Counted from the stretch's first letter, positions 17,247 through 26,659 are shown. The stretch is 64,000 bases of DNA from Mogibacterium sp. (GCA_017405845.1 JAFQZQ010000002.1:1-64000), one strand, 5' to 3'. A program made the numbers and translations. The notes: generated by a model from the letters alone, not told the origin.

Positions 17247-18398
17247 ATGGCTAATATTCATGATATCAACAGAGATGAATGGATGCTCAGAGGTCCGCTG
17301 GCAAAAAAAGGCTATGACTGGTGGTGGCATTCAATGACGGCTGAAAACGCCGAAACCGGTGAACTCAAGCCTTTCTACGTTGAATTCTTTACATGTAATC
17401 CTGCGCTGGCAGAGGATGATCCGGTCATAGTATGGAATGATCCGGAAGCACAGAAAGCCGGAAAGCGTCCTTCCTATCTGATGGTCAATGCCGGATTCTG
17501 GGGCGAAGACCACGGTCAGCTGCACAGGTTTTTCTCGCTCAAGGATGTACAGATCCATGCTGATGCTCCATACAGCATTGTAGCTGACGACTGCAAGTGC
17601 AGCGAAGTCCATACCGAGGGGTCTATCAAAGTCACTCCTGAAGAGGCAGCAGCTCATCCTGAGTGGATGAGCGATGCAGGCGAGATAAGCTGGAAGTTCG
17701 ACATCCGCAAGGAGATCGCGTTCCATGTAGGATACGGCGCAAGCAAGTTTTTCAGAAGGATCAATGCTTTCGAGATGTTCTGGCATGCAGAGGGCATGAA
17801 GTCCGCGTTCAAGGGGGAGATCATACTTAACGGTGTCAGATATCTGCTGAAGGAAGAGACCTGCAACGGATACTCCGACAAGAACTGGGGCGGAGACTTC
17901 ACAAGCCCGTGGGTATGGCTTTCATCAAACAACCTGAAGAGCATGATCAGCGGAAAGAAGCTTGAGAACAGCGTGTTCAACATCGGCGGAGGAAGGCCGA
18001 AAGTTTTCTTCCTGGCACTCAACAGGAAGCTTCTCGGCGAGTTCTATTACGAGGGTAAGGATTACGAGTTCAACTTCTCGAAGTTCTGGACTCTGTCGCG
18101 CACAAAGTTCGACTGCTGGGAGACTGATGACGAGATACACTGGCACGTTCTGCAGACAACAAAGAATGCGAAGCTCGACACCCAGATCAGGTGTTACAAG
18201 AAAGACATGCTGAATATCAAGTACGAGGCTCCGACAGGATATAAAAAGCACAACAGGCTGTGGAACGGTGGCAACGGTACGGGCACACTAAAACTGTATG
18301 AGCGCTCGCTCTTCGGCCGGAAGGAAAAACTGATAGACGAAGTATACGCTGAAGGCATAGGATGCGAATTCGGCGAATACTGCGATCCGGAAGAATAA
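17247..18398 (+). CDS. Tocopherol cyclase-like protein
   Basis: A 383-residue soluble-looking protein without signal peptide. The central block NGYSDKNWGGDFTSPWVWL with following SSNN matches the conserved core of tocopherol cyclase-like proteins (related to the two-lipocalin-domain AttH/CrtC fold), and other segments (HMVNAGFWGEDHG-like LMVNAGFWGED, FNIGGGRPKVFF) fit beta-rich lipocalin halves. Plant and cyanobacterial members close the chroman ring of prenylquinols; bacterial members in anaerobes have no known activity. Start ATG 17247 follows GAAAGGAG. It sits 13 bases after the ene-reductase fusion and 18 before an alcohol dehydrogenase, suggesting a role on a hydrophobic, possibly polycyclic or prenylated substrate (inference). 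Confidence 0.6.
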   Translation: MANIHDINRDEWMLRGPLAKKGYDWWWHSMTAENAETGELKPFYVEFFTCNPALAEDDPVIVWNDPEAQKAGKRPSYLMVNAGFWGEDHGQLHRFFSLKDVQIHADAPYSIVADDCKCSEVHTEGSIKVTPEEAAAHPEWMSDAGEISWKFDIRKEIAFHVGYGASKFFRRINAFEMFWHAEGMKSAFKGEIILNGVRYLLKEETCNGYSDKNWGGDFTSPWVWLSSNNLKSMISGKKLENSVFNIGGGRPKVFFLALNRKLLGEFYYEGKDYEFNFSKFWTLSRTKFDCWETDDEIHWHVLQTTKNAKLDTQIRCYKKDMLNIKYEAPTGYKKHNRLWNGGNGTGTLKLYERSLFGRKEKLIDEVYAEGIGCEFGEYCDPEE

Positions 18399-18416
18399 AA
18401 AAAAGAGGAAAGGGAT

Positions 18417-19613
18417 ATGAACGGACTATATAGGAATGTATTTCAGGGTGGAATGAAGGTATCCAATTATTTCATGGGATATCATATGCCTGAATACGTA
18501 TTCGGCAGGGGATTAATAAAAAAACTGCCGCAAATACTGAAAGATAAGGATGCAGGCAAGGTGCTCGTTGTCACGGACGAGGGGCTGGTGAGAGCCGGTA
18601 TCGCAGGAATGATCGAAGATCTTCTGAAAGAAGCAGGGATCGAATATGAGCTGTTCTCATCTGTTAAGCAGAATCCTACAAGCGACGATGTGGAAGCAGG
18701 TTATAAAACGTTCAGGGAAAATGACTGCGATTCGGTGCTGGGGGTTGGCGGCGGATCTCCGATGGACTGTGCGAAAGGTATCTGCGCCAAGGCCGCACAT
18801 CCGAAAAAAAGCGTCAGACAGATGCAGGGACTTCTGAAAGTGCATAAAAGAATACCTGAACTGTTTATGGTGCCTACTACATCCGGGACAGGTTCCGAGA
18901 CGACCGTGGCAGCGGTAATAACAGATGCGGAGACACACCGGAAGGCAGCAATCAATGATCTGGTCCTGATACCTTCATTTGCAGTACTGGACCCTGAGCT
19001 GACAGTGACACTTACACCTGAACTGACTGCAACTACCGGGATGGACGCTCTTTGTCATGCTGTGGAAGCTTATACGAATCAGCTGTACAATACAGAAACC
19101 GAGAATACTCTGGCATTGAAAGCAGTCAGACTTATTTACGATAATCTTTTACCTGCATATAAAGACGGCGGAGACATCGTTGCCAGAGAGAATATGCAGC
19201 TTGCGGCATTTTATGCCGGAAGAGCCTTTACGAGGGGCTGTGTAGGATACGTTCATGCCATCGGTCACACTTTAGGCGGACTTTATGGAGTTCCTCACGG
19301 CAAGGCTATGGCAATACTGCTTCCACATGTCATGCGGGCATTCGGGCCTGCTGCGCATGACAGGCTTGCGGAGCTTGCTGATTCCTGCGGCATCACCGGA
19401 AAAGACAGCGCTGAGACGGCGGAAAAATTCATCGGGTGGATGGAGGAGACCAAGAGAAATACAGGCATTCCTGAGAAGCCGGATATGATAAAAAATGAGG
19501 ATGTGGATCAGATGATCAGATGGGCCATGAAGGAGGCCAATCCTCTTTATCCTACTCCGGTCCTGTGGGGATATGACGATTTCAGGTCATTTATAGATTC
19601 CGTAAGGGAATAA
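18417..19613 (+). CDS. Iron-containing alcohol dehydrogenase
   Basis: A 398-residue group III NAD(P)-dependent dehydrogenase interconverting an alcohol and aldehyde or ketone. The nucleotide motif GGGSPMDCAKG (about residue 106) and the metal ligands in GMDALCHAVEAY and HAIGHTLGGLYGVPHG are intact. AGAGGAAAGGG precedes ATG 18417; an internal ATG at 18453 would give a shorter, also plausible N terminus. Lying in one operon with an AOR-type enzyme, it could make or consume the aldehyde handled by that enzyme. Confidence 0.9.
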   Translation: MNGLYRNVFQGGMKVSNYFMGYHMPEYVFGRGLIKKLPQILKDKDAGKVLVVTDEGLVRAGIAGMIEDLLKEAGIEYELFSSVKQNPTSDDVEAGYKTFRENDCDSVLGVGGGSPMDCAKGICAKAAHPKKSVRQMQGLLKVHKRIPELFMVPTTSGTGSETTVAAVITDAETHRKAAINDLVLIPSFAVLDPELTVTLTPELTATTGMDALCHAVEAYTNQLYNTETENTLALKAVRLIYDNLLPAYKDGGDIVARENMQLAAFYAGRAFTRGCVGYVHAIGHTLGGLYGVPHGKAMAILLPHVMRAFGPAAHDRLAELADSCGITGKDSAETAEKFIGWMEETKRNTGIPEKPDMIKNEDVDQMIRWAMKEANPLYPTPVLWGYDDFRSFIDSVRE

Positions 19614-19625
19614 GGAGGTGCATAA

Positions 19626-21203
19626 GTGAAGACACTGTTCAAAGGCGGTTTGATATATGATGGTACAGGAAGAAGACCTTTTAAAGGCGATGTTCTTATT
19701 GAGGACGACTGTATCATAAAAGTAGCTGAGAGCATAGAAGAGAAAGCTGATAAAACGGTAGTTATCAGCGGATATCAGATATGCCCGGGCCTTATCGATG
19801 CACATTCACACAACGACTTCTTCTATGACAGAGAGGATTCGGAGAAGTTCTACAAGCCATTCATAGAGCAGGGCATAACGACACAGATAACCGGCAACTG
19901 CAGCTTCTCACCGTTCGGAGTCGATGAGGATACTCCTTACAGGGACAAGATAGGCGGAGGGCTCTTCGACACTATGCATCCGTGCAGTTTTGCAGAGTTT
20001 AAAAAACGCGCAGAGGGTAATCTGTACGTGAACATTGTGCCGCTGATCGGGCAGGGCTCGGTAAGAGCCGGCATGACAGGCTACGACCCTGCTCCTTACA
20101 CTGAAGACCAGATCGAAAAGGAACTGGAACATGTGCGTGAAGCAATGGAAGGCGGGGCTTTTGGCGGATCACTGGGATTCATGTACGAACCTGACAGATA
20201 CGCGAAAGAGGATGAGATCATCGCTTTTGCAAAGGAAATCGCAAAGTATGATGGTATCGTTACAATACATCCGAGAGCATGCTCGATCGTAAGCGCTGAC
20301 TATCCTCTGCTTACAAAGAAATCGCATCTTGAGATGGGACTTGATGAAGCAGTGGATATAATGCACAAGTCAGGCTGCAGGCTGGAGTACAGCCATCTTA
20401 TATTCACCGGCCAAAGGAGCTGGAAGCTTCTGGATAAGATGCTCTCCACGTTCCACCGTGAGCACTATACCGGACATCCTATCGCGTTCGACAACTATGT
20501 GTTCCACTATGGAGCTTCGGTAATAACTGTTGTATTCCCTGAGTGGTATGCTCAGCTCAGCAGGGAGGAAGCTGAAAAACCTGTAAACCGCCGTAAGCTC
20601 GAGCTCACTATACTCATGTACCGCAAGGTGCTGGGCATCGACTGGGATGACATGGTAGTCGCGTACATATCGGACGATCATCCGGAGTACGAGGGCAAAA
20701 CGATACCGCAGATCGCGCAGGAAGAAGGTGCTTCAGAACTCGATACTTATCTGAAGCTGGTCGAACTTTCAAACCGCGCAGGCAGCATCTACCTTGGTAA
20801 ATATTATAACGATGAGATCGTGCACCGCCTGATGAACGATGAGCTTTCTGTATTCATGACAGATGCGTGGGTAGAGGAAAAGGGCCTTCAGAACATAGCG
20901 GCATTCCAGACCTTCCCACAGTTCTTCATACTGGCGAAGAAGTACGGGATCCCGATCGAGAAGATCGTACGCAAAATGACAGGAAAGACGGCAGACCGCT
21001 ATAAGATACCGGAAAGAGGCTATCTGAAAGAAGGGTATAAGGCTGACATCACTGTCATCGATCTGGGCGGCATGAAAGTCGATGAATCGAAGCCGGACTT
21101 CCGGCCTGAGGGCATTGTGCATGTATATGTCAACGGACAGCCTGTAATGCAGGACGGAAAGTATATCGGCGGAAGGGCCGGGGCGGTAGTGCTAAAAAAA
21201 TAG
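19626..21203 (+). CDS. N-acyl-D-amino-acid deacylase-like amidohydrolase
   Basis: A 525-residue metal-dependent hydrolase of the D-aminoacylase/dihydroorotase-like class. The metal-binding motif LIDAHSHND (about residue 58), the conserved cysteine region GITTQITGNCSFSP (about 83-96) and the C-terminal beta-sandwich return (GYLKEGYKADITVID) are present. The start is GTG 19626, placed by AAGGAGGTG immediately upstream. D-aminoacylases hydrolyse N-acyl-D-amino acids; related enzymes cut other amides, ureas or lactams. In this operon it may release or trim an amide-linked substrate, but the specific reaction is unknown. Confidence 0.82.
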   Translation: MKTLFKGGLIYDGTGRRPFKGDVLIEDDCIIKVAESIEEKADKTVVISGYQICPGLIDAHSHNDFFYDREDSEKFYKPFIEQGITTQITGNCSFSPFGVDEDTPYRDKIGGGLFDTMHPCSFAEFKKRAEGNLYVNIVPLIGQGSVRAGMTGYDPAPYTEDQIEKELEHVREAMEGGAFGGSLGFMYEPDRYAKEDEIIAFAKEIAKYDGIVTIHPRACSIVSADYPLLTKKSHLEMGLDEAVDIMHKSGCRLEYSHLIFTGQRSWKLLDKMLSTFHREHYTGHPIAFDNYVFHYGASVITVVFPEWYAQLSREEAEKPVNRRKLELTILMYRKVLGIDWDDMVVAYISDDHPEYEGKTIPQIAQEEGASELDTYLKLVELSNRAGSIYLGKYYNDEIVHRLMNDELSVFMTDAWVEEKGLQNIAAFQTFPQFFILAKKYGIPIEKIVRKMTGKTADRYKIPERGYLKEGYKADITVIDLGGMKVDESKPDFRPEGIVHVYVNGQPVMQDGKYIGGRAGAVVLKK

Positions 21204-21222
21204 TGATATTGGGAGAAGTCAT

Positions 21223-23199
21223 ATGAAATCATGTACCGGAAAGATCCTGAAAGTCGATCTGACCAACGGAACTACAGCAGTAGAAAAGATACCTGATGAA
21301 GTATATGAAGCAGTGCTTTCGGGCAAGGGCCTCGGCGCATGGTATCTGTATAAGAATATCCCTGCAGGCGCGGATCCGCTGGGTCCTGATAACATCCTGG
21401 GATTCTGTTCGGGAGCTCTGACAGGCACCGGCGCTTTCATGACGGGCCGATTCACAGTAGTCTGTAAGAGCCCGCTCACCGGAGGATGGGGCGACGCCAA
21501 CTGCGGCGGAGTGTTTTCACCTGCTATAAAGCAGTGCGGCTATGACGCGATATTCATCAGCGGTATATCTGAAAAGCCGGTATATCTGTACTGCAGCAAT
21601 AAAGGAGCGGAGATACGCGACGCATCCGCTTACTGGGGACTCGATGCTGTTGAGGCAGAAAATAAGCTCCTCGAAGACAACCGGGGAGGAAAGATACCAC
21701 GCGTTGCCGTCATAGGCCGCGCGGGAGAGAAACTGTCTCTCATTTCCGGCATATGCAATGAAGGCGGAAGGATAGCCGGCCGAAGCGGCGTTGGTGCAGT
21801 AATGGGCAGCAAAAAGCTGAAGGCAGTAGTTCTTGCAGGCAGCAAACCTATGCCATGTGCCGATCCTGAGGCAGTGAAGGCCATCTCAAAGGAACTCGGC
21901 CGCAAGATAAACAAAATGTGGATACCTAAGGGTATGGGCGGCGGCATAGGACTGATGGGGATCGGAATGGGAAAGAGCCCGCTGGTCCTTCCTCTGGACG
22001 GGTCTATGACTGCATACCTGTTCCGTGAATGGGGTACGCCTTCCAATACGCCTCTGGCCATAACGAGCGGCGACGGTCCTCTCAAAAACTGGGGCGCAGG
22101 TCCTTCGGAAGTCGGCGGACTGAGAATGACTCTTGACTATAATCCGGAAAAGATAAATAAAATCGAAGAAGCGAAGTACCACTGCTACTCATGCCCTCTG
22201 GGCTGCGGCGGCAGGCTGGATCTGAGCGGCGTGAAGTGCAGCGAGTACTATGAGACTCACAAGCCTGAATACGAAACACTGCAGGCTTTCGGACCTCTCT
22301 GTGTGAACAGGGATCTCGATTCTGTCCTTTACATGAATGAGATCCTCAACCGGGCGGGAATGGATTCGATATCTGCCGGGAATACTGTTGCCTGGGCTAT
22401 TGAATGCTATGAGAACGGCATACTTACAAAGGAGCAGACCAACGGTCTTGAACTCACATGGGGCAACTACGAGGCTGAGATCGAGCTTCTTAAGAAGATG
22501 ATAGAACGTGACGGTTTCGGAAATGATCTTGCCGATGGTGTAAAGAGAGCTGCGGAGAAGTATGGCGGCAAGGAATACGCCATGCATGTAGGCGGTCAGG
22601 AACCGGGCATGCACGATACACGAAATGACCCGCAGCTGGGCATACACATGGTTGCTGAACCGGCGCCGGGGAAGCATACTATCGGCATGTCGATCCAGTA
22701 CGGGGCGATGTCACTGTGCGATATCTGCAGCTGGGCTCCACCGGCAACTCTTCACCCGAAGGCAGAGGATATAGAGCCTACGGAGACACTTGCTCTCATA
22801 TCGAAGGCTAATGCCTGCTACTCGATGCTCTTTGATGGCTTTGGCGGCTGCTATTACGCTGAGATGATGGGCGTACACATGTACAAGGCTATCGAGTACA
22901 TCAACGCTGCAGCGGGATGGGACTACGACGGCGACCACTACATGGAGATCGGTGCCCGCATACAGACTATCAGGCAGATGTTCAATGTAAAGCACGGATA
23001 CGAGCCGTCAAAGGTCAAACTCCCGAAGCGCATGCAGGGCATGCCGCCTCTGAAGACCGGGCCTCTCAAAGGTGTGACTCTGAAGAACGATGAGCAGGTT
23101 GCGATGCACTGGAAAGTATTCGGCTGGGATGAGAAGACCGGGCACCCGCTGCCTGAAACGATAGAATCCCTTGGTATAAACAGATTGATGGAGGTGTGA
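21223..23199 (+). CDS. Aldehyde:ferredoxin oxidoreductase family tungsten/molybdenum enzyme (copy 1)
   Basis: A 658-residue AOR-family protein. The N terminus (GKILKVDLTNG, GKGLGAWYLY, GPDNILGFCSGALTGT) and CKSPLTGGWGDANCGG are the pterin-binding N-terminal domain. The cluster cysteines include CYSCPLGCGG near residues 322-331 and a later C. Such enzymes oxidise aldehydes to acids, or reduce acids, aldehydes or aromatic thioesters, through a bis-pterin tungsten or molybdenum site and one [4Fe-4S] cluster. It is directly followed by a ferredoxin and a MoaD-like gene. Sequence differs clearly from the second AOR at 43-45 kb, so a separate substrate is likely. Confidence 0.9.
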   Translation: MKSCTGKILKVDLTNGTTAVEKIPDEVYEAVLSGKGLGAWYLYKNIPAGADPLGPDNILGFCSGALTGTGAFMTGRFTVVCKSPLTGGWGDANCGGVFSPAIKQCGYDAIFISGISEKPVYLYCSNKGAEIRDASAYWGLDAVEAENKLLEDNRGGKIPRVAVIGRAGEKLSLISGICNEGGRIAGRSGVGAVMGSKKLKAVVLAGSKPMPCADPEAVKAISKELGRKINKMWIPKGMGGGIGLMGIGMGKSPLVLPLDGSMTAYLFREWGTPSNTPLAITSGDGPLKNWGAGPSEVGGLRMTLDYNPEKINKIEEAKYHCYSCPLGCGGRLDLSGVKCSEYYETHKPEYETLQAFGPLCVNRDLDSVLYMNEILNRAGMDSISAGNTVAWAIECYENGILTKEQTNGLELTWGNYEAEIELLKKMIERDGFGNDLADGVKRAAEKYGGKEYAMHVGGQEPGMHDTRNDPQLGIHMVAEPAPGKHTIGMSIQYGAMSLCDICSWAPPATLHPKAEDIEPTETLALISKANACYSMLFDGFGGCYYAEMMGVHMYKAIEYINAAAGWDYDGDHYMEIGARIQTIRQMFNVKHGYEPSKVKLPKRMQGMPPLKTGPLKGVTLKNDEQVAMHWKVFGWDEKTGHPLPETIESLGINRLMEV

Positions 23200-23200
23200 C

Positions 23201-23428
23201 ATGGCATTCAAGAAAACACCTGATTTTCATTATGAAAACTGCGTCAGCTGCAGCATATGCGTGCAGGCATGCCCGGTCGGCGCTCTCGATCTGACACGAA
23301 AGGGAAAGAGCGGAAGGTACAGAAATCTTTTCCCGGAACTTGTAAATAATAACTGCATCAGCTGCGGGCTTTGCGCTAAAAGCTGCCCGATGGAATGTAT
23401 CATGATGGTGATTCCATATGAGGGTTAA
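23201..23428 (+). CDS. Two-cluster [4Fe-4S] ferredoxin
   Basis: A 75-residue ferredoxin with two motifs, CVSCSICVQACPVG and CISCGLCAKSCPME, each CxxCxxCxxxCP. GGAGGTG precedes the ATG, which begins one base after the AOR stop. It is most likely the electron partner or small subunit of that AOR. Confidence 0.92.
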   Translation: MAFKKTPDFHYENCVSCSICVQACPVGALDLTRKGKSGRYRNLFPELVNNNCISCGLCAKSCPMECIMMVIPYEG

Positions 23429-23651
23429 AGTATTTCCGCCCCGCGGCTGCGACAGGAGTGCGCTGGATGAAAGATCCTGGATGGACATTCCTGAAGGTAG
23501 CACCGTGGGAGATGTTCTGAAAATAATAAAATGCAGCCCGCTCAAGGCAAAGCTGCTTCTGGTAAGCGTCAATGGCGAGCATTCAAAGCTCGACCATAAG
23601 CTTAGGAACGGTGACGTGGTAGGGTTCTTTTCACTCGTCTCCGGCGGATAA
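23418..23651 (+). CDS. MoaD/ThiS-family sulfur carrier
   Basis: A 77-residue ubiquitin-fold protein ending in SLVSGG; the C-terminal Gly-Gly is the site of activation and thiocarboxylation. Family features include GSTVGDVLK and LVSVNGEHSKLDHKLRNGDVVGFF. It overlaps the ferredoxin gene by 11 bases. Proteins of this type supply sulfur for the dithiolene of molybdopterin; MoaD-like genes are commonly linked to AOR genes. No MoaE partner is encoded in this window. Confidence 0.85.
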   Translation: MRVKVFPPRGCDRSALDERSWMDIPEGSTVGDVLKIIKCSPLKAKLLLVSVNGEHSKLDHKLRNGDVVGFFSLVSGG

Positions 23652-23704
23652 TTCAAGCCGGGCGATTGTCAACCATATTCCAAACACGAATAATAAATAT
23701 TAAT

Positions 23705-23743
23705 AAAAAGTGATATACTATATTCCAAGTATATCACTTTTTT
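23705..23743 (+). terminator. Intrinsic terminator of the ene-reductase/AOR operon
   Basis: AAAAGTGATATACT (23706-23719) and AGTATATCACTTTT (23728-23741) form a perfect 14-bp stem flanked by A and T tracts, so it could act in both directions. Confidence 0.85.
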
Positions 23744-23775
23744 ATAATACTCTTTTTATCCGGAGACAGGGCAGA

Positions 23776-24285
23776 ATGGGAAAGCATATCATCATTGCGG
23801 GCAAAAGACACGTCGGCAAGACCACTTTGGTCAACCATCTGCTGGAAGGTCGTGAAGAGCCTGTATATGGGTTCCGCACTGCTGCCGGTAAGAGTATGAG
23901 AAAGGGATACAGATCGTTTTTTATCCACCCTGCAGGGGCCGATGAAAGAATCGAATCAGAAGAAAACCATATAGGTGACGGTAATGGTGTAGGACCGGTC
24001 GGATACCCGGATGCTTTCAATAACTATGGTATCCGATGCCTTCAGGCAGAGCCGGGCGGCATTATCGTTATGGATGAGCTCGGATTCATGGAAAAAGATG
24101 CAGAAAAGTTCTGCGCAAAAGTGCTCGATTTGTTTGACGGAGATATTCAAATCATTGCAACTGCTAAGGCGGGGCACGACATAGATTTCCTTAATAAGAT
24201 ACTGAACCATCCGAATGCGGAAGTCTACTACATAACCCCTGAAAACAGGGACGAATTATATGAGGTTTTGAAAAGCAGGCTTTAA
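23776..24285 (+). CDS. THEP1-like nucleoside-triphosphatase (NTPase_1 family)
   Basis: A 169-residue P-loop protein. The Walker A motif is GKRHVGKTTL (residues 9-18), the Walker B segment is GIIVMDELGFME (about 95-106), and the late TPENRDELYEVL is the family's TxENRd signature. THEP1-like enzymes hydrolyse NTPs slowly; a biological role is not established. ATG 23776 is preferred over the upstream 23710 because it follows GGAGACAGGG and the terminator stem lies before it. It is 16 bases from the next gene for a secreted SUOX-like protein, so the two may be cotranscribed; a MobB-like role in pterin cofactor handling is possible but not supported by motifs. Confidence 0.75.
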   Translation: MGKHIIIAGKRHVGKTTLVNHLLEGREEPVYGFRTAAGKSMRKGYRSFFIHPAGADERIESEENHIGDGNGVGPVGYPDAFNNYGIRCLQAEPGGIIVMDELGFMEKDAEKFCAKVLDLFDGDIQIIATAKAGHDIDFLNKILNHPNAEVYYITPENRDELYEVLKSRL

Positions 24286-24300
24286 AAGCGGGGGGATACT

Positions 24301-26604
24301 ATGAATAATCCTGATATAAGCCTTAAACATGCACTGACAGCGGTACGAAAGACCACATTGATCATGGCCTTTTTTGCCGCTGTTTTTCTATTGGCTGCAA
24401 TCAGGGTACATGCATCAGACACGGTCCTCACAGTGCAGAAGGACGGAGAGACCGTAAAGGAGTTCTCGATGGAAGAACTGCAGCAGATTGCATCAGAGGA
24501 AGGGGATAAAACTTACAGCTATTCAGCATGGAATACATATCCCAGCTATACTGCGTATGAAAATGTACATGGACCAACTATTACGGGAATCCTGCAGTCT
24601 TCAGGAATCGCGTCTGATGACATCTGCGAAACATGGACGATAACTTTCACTGATAAAGAACAGGGTGGTTATGAAGCAAGTTTGACCGGTAAGCAGCTCT
24701 TAGAAGACAGGTATTATTATCCTAATGGAGAGCTGGTCAACCATATAAAAGGGATCATAACCGAGGAAGCATATCGCGGATTCGTCAAAGTGCCTGTGAT
24801 AGTTTCGACAGAGTCTGAAAATGAAAACCGGCTTTTTGTCGGTCAGGTTGCTCCGAATGAAGAGAATCACCCTCTGTACGTCAAAAACCTGTCATCTCAC
24901 GGATATATTAAAGTAAGCACATCAGAAGCACCAAAATGCAAGCCGGTCACCTCAAGCCTTGAGAATCTGACTGCATGGAGGCCCGGCAAAGAAATCACGC
25001 TCAATAGTCAGAATAATTACGAATACGATAAGATTTATTACACATTTGATGAAAACATTTCACCTGATTACGGGTGCCTGATATATAACTGTGCACCTAA
25101 ACAGGAAAAAGAACTTAAGCCGGTACTGCCCTCAGATACTAAAAGGGCAGTACTTAAAGTCGTTGTTAAAGGTTATGGAAAGCAGGACAGCGATATACAA
25201 AGATTTACATATATAATCGGAGAGCCGCTTACGGTAAAAGTTGATGGTAATACTGTAAAAACATATGACAGAGACGAACTTGATGCTATTGCAGTCATAG
25301 GGGCTGACTCAGGCGGCCTTGATTACTCCGGGTATAATTCATACCCTACGCTGCTTTTAAAGCACATAGATTCAGGATATAGGCTGGACAGCATTATTGA
25401 GGATGCTACCGGAAAGGCCCCATCTGAATTTGATAACGATATTACTATATCATTCTCCGGATCAGACGGGTATTCGTCTGTTTTCACCATGAAGCAGCTG
25501 TTTGGAACCGAGCGCTTTTACTATCCTAATGCAGAAAAAGGTACAGATACTAAGGGTGGCATGGCAAAAGCTGAGGCATATAAAGACGGAAAGCCGGTTC
25601 CGGCCGTTATTGATAAAAGCCGGGAAAGTCAGCTTCTTTTCGGGCAGATTGCTCCAAACGAGCAGAACCATTCGGAGTTCGTAAGCTATTTGCTTCAGTT
25701 GGGTACAATTGAAATAAGCAGTATGCCGGCAGAAAAGTGCGATCCTGTTCCGGAACCATATCCTTCTGATGGATCAATAGTTGAAAAAGGGGATCCGATC
25801 GATTTTCCGATTCCTGAGGAATATAAAAACAGGCGTGACAAGCTGTATTACATAATCGATCCTTCTGAGGATGAAATACCGGGGAGCGGATGCGCTTTTT
25901 ACTACTATGGACCTTTCCACTGGCCTGAAGACAAGACCAATCCTCCTGTGTTTAGCACTCCGGGACATCACACTATAGCAGCACGTATGACAGCATACGG
26001 AAAGCAGGACAGTGATGTGCGCGTATTTGATTTTTATGTAAAGCCGAGTGTTCTTACAGGAGTGAAAGGCGTTTCAGCTTCATACAATTCTGTAAAGCTC
26101 ACCTGGAAAGCTCAGTCAGGAATCTCCGGATACAGGATATACAGGGCTAAATCCGGAAAGACGCTGGTCAAGTATAAGGACATCAGTTCCGCGCAGGCAT
26201 CTTTTACTGATAAAGGACTGACCTGCGGCACAACATATAAGTATGCAGTTGCAGCTCTTACAGAGGGCAGAGAAGAACCGCTGGTTGGGATCAGGTCCGG
26301 AACCATCAGTGTTAAACCCGTTCCGGGAAAACCAACCATCTCACTGACTGCCGGTTCGAAAAGAGTCAAGGTGAAGTGGAGCAAAGTAAGTGGTGCGTCA
26401 GGATATGTTATCTTGCGTTCGACAAAAAAAGCTTCAGGCTACAAGACTGTCAAGACCATAAAAAAAGGATCTGTGGTATCGTTCACCAACACAAAACTGG
26501 TAAAAGGCAGGATGTATTACTACAAAGTCTGGGCATACAGGCTGGTAAACGGGAAAAGAATATATGGAGCCTATTCTGCTATTAAAGGCACAAGGGCTAA
26601 ATAA
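24301..26604 (+). CDS. Secreted protein with two SUOX-like/hexosaminidase-C-like modules and two fibronectin III domains
   Basis: A 767-residue exported protein. Residues 1-40 form a long signal peptide with likely cleavage after VHA. Two homologous modules follow (about 40-300 and 305-575). Each starts with VxVDG-type strands and a sulfite-oxidase-fold-like domain with the shared motif R-Y/F-Y-Y-P-N and FGQ(I/V)APNE, then a domain resembling the beta-hexosaminidase C-terminal Ig fold (KIYYTFDE; KLYYIID) ending in YGKQDSD in both copies. Two fibronectin III domains close it (SGYRIYRAKSG; SGYVILRSTKK). No catalytic cysteine typical of sulfite oxidase is obvious, so it probably binds rather than converts a ligand. 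No cell-wall sorting motif seen. Confidence 0.7.
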   Translation: MNNPDISLKHALTAVRKTTLIMAFFAAVFLLAAIRVHASDTVLTVQKDGETVKEFSMEELQQIASEEGDKTYSYSAWNTYPSYTAYENVHGPTITGILQSSGIASDDICETWTITFTDKEQGGYEASLTGKQLLEDRYYYPNGELVNHIKGIITEEAYRGFVKVPVIVSTESENENRLFVGQVAPNEENHPLYVKNLSSHGYIKVSTSEAPKCKPVTSSLENLTAWRPGKEITLNSQNNYEYDKIYYTFDENISPDYGCLIYNCAPKQEKELKPVLPSDTKRAVLKVVVKGYGKQDSDIQRFTYIIGEPLTVKVDGNTVKTYDRDELDAIAVIGADSGGLDYSGYNSYPTLLLKHIDSGYRLDSIIEDATGKAPSEFDNDITISFSGSDGYSSVFTMKQLFGTERFYYPNAEKGTDTKGGMAKAEAYKDGKPVPAVIDKSRESQLLFGQIAPNEQNHSEFVSYLLQLGTIEISSMPAEKCDPVPEPYPSDGSIVEKGDPIDFPIPEEYKNRRDKLYYIIDPSEDEIPGSGCAFYYYGPFHWPEDKTNPPVFSTPGHHTIAARMTAYGKQDSDVRVFDFYVKPSVLTGVKGVSASYNSVKLTWKAQSGISGYRIYRAKSGKTLVKYKDISSAQASFTDKGLTCGTTYKYAVAALTEGREEPLVGIRSGTISVKPVPGKPTISLTAGSKRVKVKWSKVSGASGYVILRSTKKASGYKTVKTIKKGSVVSFTNTKLVKGRMYYYKVWAYRLVNGKRIYGAYSAIKGTRAK

Positions 26605-26659
26605 TTAAGCCGTTTTTTATAACGTATTGTTTTTCATTTAAAGAGCTAAGGAGGAAAAC

